The notes under the pieces were generated by a model, which saw nothing but the letters and a program-made list of their open reading frames with translations, did no database searches and was not told the origin of the DNA. This document shows positions 1 to 5,834 of a DNA stretch of 5,965 nt, piece by piece (positions within the stretch are counted from its first letter, which is position 1; each line of letters opens with the position of its first letter). The stretch comes from Thioalkalivibrio sp. Lineage in GTDB: Bacteria > Pseudomonadota > Gammaproteobacteria > Ectothiorhodospirales > Ectothiorhodospiraceae. The translations under genes and the position numbers were made by a program. The stretch is taken from NCBI GenBank assembly GCA_007133115.1, contig SLNI01000126.1:1-5965 (forward strand). Reading direction: 5' to 3'.

Positions 1-14
1 TCGCACCGGGAAGA

Positions 15-938
15 TTACCGATAGGGGTCCGGCAGGCCTTCCCGGCGTTTGAACCGGCGGTGGCTCCAGAAGTATTGTTCCGGCGCCGCGAGAATGGCCT
101 GCTCGATGACCTGGTTGATGCGGGTCGTGTCGGCCACGGGGTCTTCGGTCGGGAAATCGTCCAGGGGCGGGTGGATGGTCAGCCGGTAACGGCCGTCGGC
201 CAGTCGGTACCCGAAAAACGGAAGCACCGGGGCGCGGCTTATTCGGGCGATTCGGTGGGTTGCCGTCTGGGTTGCGGCAGGAACGCCGAAAAAGGGTACC
301 AGCTCGGTTTGGCGCCCGCGCGCGCCCTGGTCCGGCGCATACCAGACCGGGATGTTGTTCTTCAGTGAACGCAGCAGGCCCTTGATGTCGTTGCGCTCGA
401 TCGTTCCCAGGATATGGTGTTCACGGTTGCGCTGGAACAGGTAGTCGATCACCGGGTTCCGGTTCGGGCGGTACATGCATGCAAACGGCTGATTCATCGA
501 CAGGATTCGCGCGCAGAACTCGAGCGTGGTGAAGTGGGCGCTGACCAGCAAGGCGCCGTGCCCGGCCTCGAGCGCCCGGTCCAGATGGTCCAGGCCCTCC
601 AGCATATAGAGGCCCTCGAAGCGTGCCGCGGGCGCCCACCATCCGGATACGGTTTCGAGGACGCCGATGCCCGCGGCCTCGAAATGCGCTTGCAGAAGCG
701 CTCGTCGCGCTTCCGGGGACTGTTCCGGGAAGCAGAGCGCCAGATTGACCTCCGTGACCCGTCGGCGCCTTCCGCCCAGGCGCAGGAACAGGCGGCCGAT
801 CATCCGCCCGATGGCCTGCTGCCACCGAAACGGCAGTCGGGTGGCGAGCCATGCCAGTCCCGCGCCAAGCCACAACGGCCAGGACCGCGGGCCCAGTGGC
901 GCTTTCCGGGTTCCCGTTTTTTGTTTCTTTGCTGTCAA
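15..938 (-). CDS. lpxL: Lipid A late acyltransferase, LpxL/HtrB type
   Basis: Inner-membrane enzyme that moves a fatty acyl chain, usually laurate, from acyl carrier protein onto the Kdo-bearing lipid A precursor. From the TTG start the protein has 307 residues, close to the roughly 306 of E. coli LpxL. Visible features are a hydrophobic N-terminal stretch (about residues 20-36), the catalytic HX4E motif (H135, E140, in HFTTLE), a YRPNRNP segment, an APDQ segment (about 201-204) and the C-terminal APEQYFWSHRRFKRR block typical of LpxL/LpxP. I chose TTG at 938 because AGGGAG lies 9 nt upstream and the length fits; a GTG at 980 would add 14 polar residues that look unlike the family. The usual PDQDYG reads PDQGARG here. 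It follows waaA by 89 nt, which suits a step that acts after Kdo addition. The family is near certain; which secondary acyl position it fills is not proven. Confidence 0.93.
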   Translation of the reverse strand: MTAKKQKTGTRKAPLGPRSWPLWLGAGLAWLATRLPFRWQQAIGRMIGRLFLRLGGRRRRVTEVNLALCFPEQSPEARRALLQAHFEAAGIGVLETVSGWWAPAARFEGLYMLEGLDHLDRALEAGHGALLVSAHFTTLEFCARILSMNQPFACMYRPNRNPVIDYLFQRNREHHILGTIERNDIKGLLRSLKNNIPVWYAPDQGARGRQTELVPFFGVPAATQTATHRIARISRAPVLPFFGYRLADGRYRLTIHPPLDDFPTEDPVADTTRINQVIEQAILAAPEQYFWSHRRFKRREGLPDPYR

Positions 939-947
939 TCCTGGCCA

Positions 948-953
948 CTCCCT
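948..953 (-). promoter_or_regulatory. Ribosome binding site for lpxL
   Basis: AGGGAG on the minus strand, 9 nt before the TTG at 938. It is the main reason for preferring the TTG over the upstream in-frame GTG at 980, for which I see no comparable site. Confidence 0.6.
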
Positions 954-983
954 TCGATCGCGATCCTTGTGACAGAGCACTAG

Positions 984-989
984 TTTATA
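984..989 (-). promoter_or_regulatory. Possible -10 element for lpxL
   Basis: TATAAA reads on the minus strand in an otherwise GC-rich gap between waaA and lpxL. It would place the transcription start near 977, giving a leader of about 39 nt before the TTG at 938 and almost none before the GTG at 980. No convincing -35 hexamer lies 16-18 bp upstream, so this is a weak candidate. lpxL could instead be transcribed only by read-through from waaA. Confidence 0.3.
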
Positions 990-997
990 CCGGGCCG

Positions 998-1024
998 CGG
1001 GATCATCCGATCACCGCGATCCCG
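998..1024 (-). repeat. Inverted repeat just after waaA
   Basis: CGGGATC at 998-1004 pairs with GATCCCG at 1018-1024, a perfect 7-bp stem with a 13-nt loop, beginning 3 nt past the waaA stop codon. No run of T follows on the minus strand, so it is not a standard intrinsic terminator. It could slow or partly end waaA transcription or protect the 3' end of the message, or it could be chance in GC-rich DNA. Confidence 0.35.
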
Positions 1025-1027
1025 GGC

Positions 1028-2320
1028 TCATCCGCGTGGGCGGAGCCACGGTTCGAGCATCTCGAGCGTGCGTCCGGTTGCTCCACGATTGGCGTTCAGC
1101 ACCTGCGCGGCTCGCGCGGCCATGTCGGCGCCGGCCTGCGGGTCCCGCACCCAGGCGTCCAGAGCCTCGAGCAGCCCGGTGGCGTTGTTCACGGTCAGGA
1201 TGGCTTGGGCCGCCGAGAGCAGAGCCACCGTGTGGGCGAAGTTGCGCATGTCGGGCCCGGTCACCACCGGGCAGCCGGCCGCCGCCGGCTCCAGGGGGTT
1301 CTGTCCACCGTGGTCGACCAGGCTGCCGCCAACGAAGGCAGCGTCGGCAAGCGGATACAGGGCGGCGAGCTCACCCAGGGTGTCCAGTACGACCACGTCG
1401 GCCGCAGCGCCCGAGGCCGCTATTTGCGAGCGGGGAATGGCCGAAAGGCCAGCCGCGCGCGCCTGGGCGAGGAGTTCCGGGCTCCTTGTGGGATGACGCG
1501 GCGCCACCAGCAGTTGCAGCCGTCGATCGGGGTGGCGCCGGCCCAGAGCGCGATGGGCCTCGAATAGCGTGGCTTCCTCCCCGGGGTGGGTGGAGCCGGC
1601 GAGCCAGAGCCAGTCTCCCGCGAAGGCATCCCGCTGGAGTTTTCCCGGTCCGGGCGGTGCGACGTCGAACTTCAGATTGCCGGTCACTGAAACCTTCTTG
1701 GCCCCGAGATCGCGGAACGCGGCCGCATCCGATTCGGACTGGGCCGCGACCGTGGTGAGTCCAGCAAGCAGGGGGGCGTACAAGACCCGGAATCTACGAT
1801 AGCGTTCGCGCAGTCCCGGACCCAGGCGCGCGTTCACGACGATGACGGGAACGGCGGCGCGTGCGCTCGCGCGGAGCAGGTTGGGCCACAGTTCGGTCTC
1901 GATCAAGACCAGCGCCCGCGGTTTCAGAACCCGAAACAGGCGCCGTAACGCCCAGGGGAGATCCAGCGGCAGATAGCGCACCCGCACGGGCAGGCCCGCG
2001 GCCTGCATCCGCTCGGCCTCGGCGCGTCCGGCCGGGGTGGTCGTGGTCAGTTGAATCCGCGCGTTTCGGCCGTCCACCACCAGCGCTCGGATCAGTTGGC
2101 CGGCGACACGCATCTCGCCCAGAGACACGGCATGAATCCAGAGGTCGCAGGGTGATGCCTCGGGGCGTTTCCCGGTGAGCCGCTCGGGCAGGTGCCGGCG
2201 GTACCCCGGCTCGCGCCGTGACCGCCAGACGAAATACAGCAGAATCCACGGGACCATCAGGTGCAGCAGCAGGTTGTACCCCGCGCTGGCGAACCGGAAG
2301 CCCAGATCGTTCAGGCTCAA
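1028..2320 (-). CDS. waaA: 3-deoxy-D-manno-octulosonic acid (Kdo) transferase
   Basis: WaaA (KdtA) transfers Kdo from CMP-Kdo to lipid IVA at the cytoplasmic face of the inner membrane, starting the LPS core. From the TTG start it has 430 residues, against 425 in E. coli. It shows an N-terminal membrane anchor (about residues 15-32), the HAVSLGE motif with the conserved glutamate E69, IETELWPNLL (about 140-149), VNARLG, GSTHPGEE (242-249), APRHP, and the C-terminal FVGGSL and GGQNPLEP nucleotide-sugar site (about 329-345). I chose TTG at 2320 because GGAG sits 7 nt upstream and the start keeps the anchor. An upstream TTG at 2449 would add 43 arginine- and proline-rich residues overlapping gmhB; the next ATG, at 2257, would remove part of the anchor. 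It lies 65 nt after gmhB. Whether it adds one Kdo or two cannot be read from motifs, but the nearby kdkA favours one. Confidence 0.96.
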   Translation of the reverse strand: MSLNDLGFRFASAGYNLLLHLMVPWILLYFVWRSRREPGYRRHLPERLTGKRPEASPCDLWIHAVSLGEMRVAGQLIRALVVDGRNARIQLTTTTPAGRAEAERMQAAGLPVRVRYLPLDLPWALRRLFRVLKPRALVLIETELWPNLLRASARAAVPVIVVNARLGPGLRERYRRFRVLYAPLLAGLTTVAAQSESDAAAFRDLGAKKVSVTGNLKFDVAPPGPGKLQRDAFAGDWLWLAGSTHPGEEATLFEAHRALGRRHPDRRLQLLVAPRHPTRSPELLAQARAAGLSAIPRSQIAASGAAADVVVLDTLGELAALYPLADAAFVGGSLVDHGGQNPLEPAAAGCPVVTGPDMRNFAHTVALLSAAQAILTVNNATGLLEALDAWVRDPQAGADMAARAAQVLNANRGATGRTLEMLEPWLRPRG

Positions 2321-2327
2321 TCGAGCG

Positions 2328-2331
2328 CTCC
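2328..2331 (-). promoter_or_regulatory. Ribosome binding site for waaA
   Basis: GGAG on the minus strand, 7 nt before the TTG at 2320. It decides the start: there is no ATG or GTG in frame between the TTG at 2449 and the ATG at 2257. Confidence 0.6.
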
Positions 2332-2385
2332 GGAGTGCCGTGGTTGGACCGGCGCAAGGCGTTGGGGAGGGTCGGCGCGCACGGG

Positions 2386-2937
2386 TCAGGTGCTGCTTTC
2401 GCGTTGACTTGCCGACGACTCGCGAATCCGGTTCGCGATCGCGTGCCAATCAGGGGCGACAAAGTCCGCTGCCCCGGGATCCGTCTGCATCGCGCCACCC
2501 CGCAGCAGAATGGTGCGGCAGCCGGCCAGGCGTCCGGCCTCCACGTCCGACGGTTTGTCTCCGACCATGAAGCTCTGCTGCAGATCGGCGCCGAGTCGCT
2601 GGGCAGAGCGCTGGATCATCCGTGGGGAGGGTTTGCGACAGTCGCATCGGTCCTCAGGCGCGTGCAGGCAATACTGCGCGTCGTCGACCGTGATCCCCCG
2701 TTCCGCCAGCAACGCGAGCAGTTGCCGGTGAACCGCAGCCACTGCCTCGGGGCCGAAATAGCCGCGGCCAACGCCGGACTGGTTGCTGATGATCGCCAGC
2801 AGGTAACCGGCCTCCCGGCAGGCCGCAAGCCCTTCCGGCACTCCGGGGAGCAATTGCACCTGGGCTGGATCCCGAGGATAGCCGACGTCCACCATCAGGG
2901 TTCCGTCACGATCGAGGAACACGACCCGCCGGGTCAT
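2386..2937 (-). CDS. gmhB: D-glycero-D-manno-heptose 1,7-bisphosphate 7-phosphatase
   Basis: Cytoplasmic HAD-family phosphatase that removes the 7-phosphate from heptose 1,7-bisphosphate, the step between the two HldE reactions in ADP-heptose synthesis. The 183 residues are close to the E. coli length (191). The DRDGT motif carries the nucleophile D9 and the acid/base D11. SNQSG (51-55) is HAD motif II, K102 in CRKPSP is the motif III lysine, and GDKPSD (126-131) is motif IV. The zinc loop typical of GmhB is present as C90, H92, C98 and C100. The ATG start overlaps the gmhA stop by 4 bp (ATGA), and AGGAG lies 10 nt upstream inside gmhA, so the two are probably translationally coupled. I see no missing key residues. 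Anomer preference (beta for LPS, alpha for GDP-heptose routes) is inferred as beta from the LPS context. Confidence 0.96.
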   Translation of the reverse strand: MTRRVVFLDRDGTLMVDVGYPRDPAQVQLLPGVPEGLAACREAGYLLAIISNQSGVGRGYFGPEAVAAVHRQLLALLAERGITVDDAQYCLHAPEDRCDCRKPSPRMIQRSAQRLGADLQQSFMVGDKPSDVEAGRLAGCRTILLRGGAMQTDPGAADFVAPDWHAIANRIRESSASQRESST

Positions 2938-3548
2938 TCCGCCCTGGCTCCTGGCCCCGCCTCCATTGGAATGCGTCCCTCGGCCACGGCTTCGTCGACG
3001 CCCTGGCAGATCAGGTGACCGATGGTGATGTGGCTTTCCTGGATCCGGGCCGTATTTGAGGATGGCACGCGCAGACAGAGGTCGGCCTGGCTTTGGAGTT
3101 TCCCGCCGCCGTCTCCCGTCAGTGCGATGGTGACCAGCCCCATGGCGCCTGCAGCCTCGATCGCTCGGAGCACGTTCGGCGAGTTGCCACTGGTGGAGAG
3201 CCCGATCGCCACATCCCCGGGGCGCCCGAGCCCCTGGATCTGGCGCAGGAAGATGTGCTCGAAACCATAATCGTTGCCGATGCTGGTCAGGATCGAGGTA
3301 TCGGTGGTGAGCGCGAGGGCCGGAAGGGGGCGGCGTTCGTGCGTGAATCGCCCGACCATTTCGGCGGCCAGGTGCTGGGAATCCGCGGCGCTGCCGCCAT
3401 TGCCGAAGAAAAACACGGTGTTGCCCCGCGCCAGCGCCTGCACGACCGCTTCCACGGCTTCGAGAATGGTTTCGGCCTGCTCGTCCGCGAGCCGCATCTT
3501 GATTCGGGCGCTTTCGCGCAGGACTTCGCTCAGGGTATCCGGGGTCAT
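2934..3548 (-). CDS. gmhA: Phosphoheptose isomerase (sedoheptulose 7-phosphate isomerase)
   Basis: Cytoplasmic SIS-domain enzyme that converts sedoheptulose 7-phosphate to D-glycero-D-manno-heptose 7-phosphate, the first committed step of heptose synthesis. At 204 residues it is slightly longer than the E. coli enzyme. The phosphate-binding GNGGSAADSQHLAAE block (49-63) supplies the likely metal ligands H59 and E63; Q170 in ARIQE and H178 in TIGH complete the set seen in GmhA. STSGNSPN (118-125) is the second sugar-phosphate loop. The retained metal residues and the neighbours argue against the paralogue DiaA, which shares the fold. It is the first gene of the minus-strand unit. No clear Shine-Dalgarno sequence precedes the ATG. 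The last dozen residues (after EGRIP) look like a poorly conserved tail. Confidence 0.95.
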   Translation of the reverse strand: MTPDTLSEVLRESARIKMRLADEQAETILEAVEAVVQALARGNTVFFFGNGGSAADSQHLAAEMVGRFTHERRPLPALALTTDTSILTSIGNDYGFEHIFLRQIQGLGRPGDVAIGLSTSGNSPNVLRAIEAAGAMGLVTIALTGDGGGKLQSQADLCLRVPSSNTARIQESHITIGHLICQGVDEAVAEGRIPMEAGPGARAE

Positions 3549-3590
3549 CGCAGCACCATCGGGACGAAGGGTCTGAGCTTATCAGGAATC

Positions 3591-3596
3591 GGTATA
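3591..3596 (-). promoter_or_regulatory. Possible -10 element for the gmhA unit
   Basis: TATACC on the minus strand lies inside the same GTATAC palindrome as the plus-strand -10. It would give a gmhA leader of about 36 nt. No good -35 match is visible 16-18 bp upstream, so confidence is low. Confidence 0.3.
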
Positions 3597-3598
3597 CT
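3593..3598 (+). promoter_or_regulatory. Probable -10 element for the hldE unit
   Basis: TATACT, five of six matches to the sigma-70 consensus TATAAT, stands out in the 84-bp gap between gmhA and hldE. It predicts transcription starting near 3605, giving a leader of about 28 nt. The corresponding -35 region (around 3570-3576) matches TTGACA poorly and there is no extended -10 TG, so the promoter may be weak or activator-dependent. Confidence 0.45.
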
Positions 3599-3632
3599 GG
3601 GCCGCGACATTCCAGCGTCGGCGCAGCGCAAA

Positions 3633-5060
3633 ATGAAGCTCACTCTCCCTGATTTCGATGGATTCCGGATTCTGGTCGCGGGAGACCTCATGCTCGATCG
3701 CTACTGGCTCGGGGCCACGGAGCGCATTTCGCCCGAGGCACCCGTGCCGGTGGTGCACGTGAACGCCACCGAAGAACGCCCCGGTGGCGCGGGCAACGTC
3801 GCCCTGAACCTCTCCGCCCTCGGGATCGTGCCCGCGCTCGTGGGCGCGACCGGCGAGGACGAAGCCGGTTGGCGCCTGGATCAGCTGCTGACCGAGGCCG
3901 GGGTGGACTGTCACTTCCAGCGCCGGCCGGGCGCGGCGACGATCACCAAGCTGCGCGTGATCAGCCGCAATCAGCAGCTGATCCGCCTCGATTTCGAGGA
4001 CGGGTTCCCCGGCCTGGAGGCTGCCGACCTGTTGCCCCTGTACCAGCCCCTGCTCCAGGGGTCCAGCGTCGTCGTGTTGTCGGATTATGCGAAGGGCGCG
4101 CTGCGCGCCCCGGACCGATTGATCCAGGCGGCACGGAAGGCCGGAGTACCCGTTCTGGTCGATCCGAAGGGACGGGATTTCGCGCGGTACCGGGGTGCCC
4201 ACCTGATCACGCCGAATTTCTCGGAATTCGAGGCCGTGGCCGGTCCCTGCGCGGATGCGGACGAACTGGTTCGGCGTGGGGAGGCGTTGCTGAACGACTG
4301 TGGCATTGCTGCGCTGCTGGTCACGCGCGGTGCGGAGGGTATGAGCCTGATTCGCCCCGGGCAGGCTCCACTGCACCTTCCCGCTCGCGCCCGCGAGGTC
4401 TTCGATGTCACGGGTGCCGGGGACACCGTCATCGCGCTGCTTGCGGCCGGGATCGCCGCGGGACTCGAGTTGCCCCAGGCGACGGCCCTGGCCAACCTGG
4501 CGGCCGGCATCGTGGTCGGCAAGCTCGGCACCGCGAAGGTGTCGGTGGCCGAGATGCGCCGGCAACTGCGCGAGCAGGACGATGCCAGCCACGGCGTGGT
4601 GGACGAGGAAACCCTGATGACCACCGTCGCGGATGCGCGGGCGCACGGCGAGCGCATCGTGATGACCAACGGCTGCTTCGACCTGCTCCACGCCGGACAC
4701 GTCGCGTACCTGGAGCAGGCACGCGCACGCGGTGACCGCCTCGTCGTCGCGGTGAACGACGATGATTCCGTCCGCCGCCTCAAGGGCGAGAGCCGGCCGG
4801 TCAATCCACTGGCGCAGCGGATGGCGGTGCTGGCGGGCCTGGCGTCGGTGGACTGGGTGGTGCCGTTCTCCGAAGATACGCCGGCACGCCTGATCGGTCG
4901 GGTTCTGCCGGACGTGCTGGTGAAGGGGGGAGACTACCGCCCCACGGACATTGCCGGGTACGACGCGGTCGTCGCGAGCGGCGGGTCGGTGGAGATCCTG
5001 GATTTCCTGGACGGCTGTTCCACCAGCGCGATGCTGGAGCGCCTCCGGGCGGGTTCCTGA
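3633..5060 (+). CDS. hldE: Bifunctional heptose 7-phosphate kinase / heptose 1-phosphate adenylyltransferase
   Basis: Cytoplasmic enzyme with two steps of ADP-heptose synthesis: it phosphorylates heptose 7-phosphate at C1 and, after GmhB acts, couples heptose 1-phosphate to AMP from ATP. The 475 residues match E. coli HldE (477). Residues 1 to about 315 are a PfkB/ribokinase domain with GDLMLDRYW (17-25), GGAGNVALN (51-59) and the catalytic loop DVTGAGD (258-264, base D264). Residues about 340-475 are a cytidylyltransferase-like domain with TNGCFDLLHAGH (345-356, HxGH), KGESRPVN (384-391), VKGGDY (430-435) and CSTSAML (462-468). The ATG at 3633 aligns with the E. coli N terminus; the frame stays open 180 codons upstream, but only as an antisense shadow of gmhA. 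No strong Shine-Dalgarno sequence is seen. It is first in the plus-strand unit, divergent from gmhA. Confidence 0.97.
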   Translation: MKLTLPDFDGFRILVAGDLMLDRYWLGATERISPEAPVPVVHVNATEERPGGAGNVALNLSALGIVPALVGATGEDEAGWRLDQLLTEAGVDCHFQRRPGAATITKLRVISRNQQLIRLDFEDGFPGLEAADLLPLYQPLLQGSSVVVLSDYAKGALRAPDRLIQAARKAGVPVLVDPKGRDFARYRGAHLITPNFSEFEAVAGPCADADELVRRGEALLNDCGIAALLVTRGAEGMSLIRPGQAPLHLPARAREVFDVTGAGDTVIALLAAGIAAGLELPQATALANLAAGIVVGKLGTAKVSVAEMRRQLREQDDASHGVVDEETLMTTVADARAHGERIVMTNGCFDLLHAGHVAYLEQARARGDRLVVAVNDDDSVRRLKGESRPVNPLAQRMAVLAGLASVDWVVPFSEDTPARLIGRVLPDVLVKGGDYRPTDIAGYDAVVASGGSVEILDFLDGCSTSAMLERLRAGS

Positions 5061-5066
5061 GACCGC

Positions 5067-5834
5067 GTGGAGATGGACTGGAGCGTACGGAGAACCGATT
5101 CCGGTTACCTGATCTACGACAACGCTCTTCCGGAGGCGCCTGTCCCCTGGATGTTCGATGACGCCGCGCTGTCCGATCGGGATCTGGTCCGGGAACGCCG
5201 CGGGGATGGCCGCGGCGAAGTCGTTTTTCATGACCCCCCGATGACCGGGTCGACCGGCCAGTGGGTCTTGCGCCATTACCACCGTGGCGGCGCGGTGGCG
5301 CGGATCCTCGGCGACCGCTACCTCTGGACAGGTCTGGTTCGCAGCCGGCCCTGGCGCGAATTCGCCCTGACCGCGAAGATGTACGGCGAGGGGTTGCCCG
5401 TGCCGCGCCCGTTGACGGCGGCCCTCTGGACCGGGGGTCCATTCTACCGGGCGGATCTGGTAACCCAGCGGATTCCCGAGGCCCAGCCAATGGACGCCCT
5501 GCTGCAACAGGGTCGTCTGACCAGCCGCACCTGGCAGGATGTCGGTCGCTGCGTACGTCGTTTTCACGATGCCGGCTATTGTCATGCGGACCTGAACAGC
5601 CGGAACATCCTGGTCGACGCGGCGCAGAAAATCTGGCTGCTCGACTGGGATCGAGGACGCCGTCAGCCATCCGGTGCCTGGCGCGAGGCCAATCTCCGCC
5701 GTCTGCAACGCGATCTGGAGAAACGCCGGCGCCTGTATCGGCAGTGGCATTACGCCGACTCGGATTTCGCCGCCCTGCGCTCCGCCTATGAGGCCGTGCG
5801 CTCCGCAAACCCCGCGGCGACGCAGCATGACTGA
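5067..5834 (+). CDS. kdkA: 3-deoxy-D-manno-octulosonic acid (Kdo) kinase
   Basis: Kinase that uses ATP to phosphorylate the 4-OH of lipid A-linked Kdo on the cytoplasmic side of the inner membrane. The 255 residues resemble Haemophilus influenzae KdkA (about 241). Conserved blocks are LRHYHRGG (68-75), GDRYLWTGL (82-90), REFALTAKMYGEGLPVPRP (97-115), the catalytic loop HADLNSRNIL (173-182, with D175 and N180) and LLDWDRG (191-197), whose D193 takes the place of the metal-binding DFD aspartate, followed by WREANLRRLQRDLEK. It lacks membrane segments and is rich in arginine near the C terminus. It begins 6 nt after hldE. The start is either GTG 5067 or ATG 5073; neither has a well-spaced Shine-Dalgarno sequence (GGAG abuts the ATG). 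Its end overlaps the next gene by 8 bp. The related heptose kinase WaaP is a less likely alternative. Confidence 0.92.
   Translation: MEMDWSVRRTDSGYLIYDNALPEAPVPWMFDDAALSDRDLVRERRGDGRGEVVFHDPPMTGSTGQWVLRHYHRGGAVARILGDRYLWTGLVRSRPWREFALTAKMYGEGLPVPRPLTAALWTGGPFYRADLVTQRIPEAQPMDALLQQGRLTSRTWQDVGRCVRRFHDAGYCHADLNSRNILVDAAQKIWLLDWDRGRRQPSGAWREANLRRLQRDLEKRRRLYRQWHYADSDFAALRSAYEAVRSANPAATQHD

Noticed and set aside
414..983. A 189-codon plus-strand frame across lpxL.
   Set aside because: It lies opposite a well-conserved acyltransferase and shows no recognisable domain; a composition artefact.
956..1021. Five GATC sites within 66 bp, including the palindrome GATCGCGATC (956-965).
   Set aside because: GATC is frequent elsewhere in this window, and the spacing shows no regular pattern of the kind seen in origins or methylation switches.
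998..1024. The inverted repeat as an intrinsic terminator of the minus-strand unit.
   Set aside because: The stem is only 7 bp with a 13-nt loop and is not followed by a T-run on the minus strand; it is kept only as a repeat.
1794..2498. A 234-codon minus-strand frame across waaA and the end of gmhB.
   Set aside because: It is another frame of the waaA coding strand, very rich in arginine and proline, with no motif.
3093..3632. A 180-codon N-terminal extension of HldE in the same open frame.
   Set aside because: It runs antisense through gmhA, has no family resemblance, and the ATG at 3633 aligns exactly with the known HldE N terminus.
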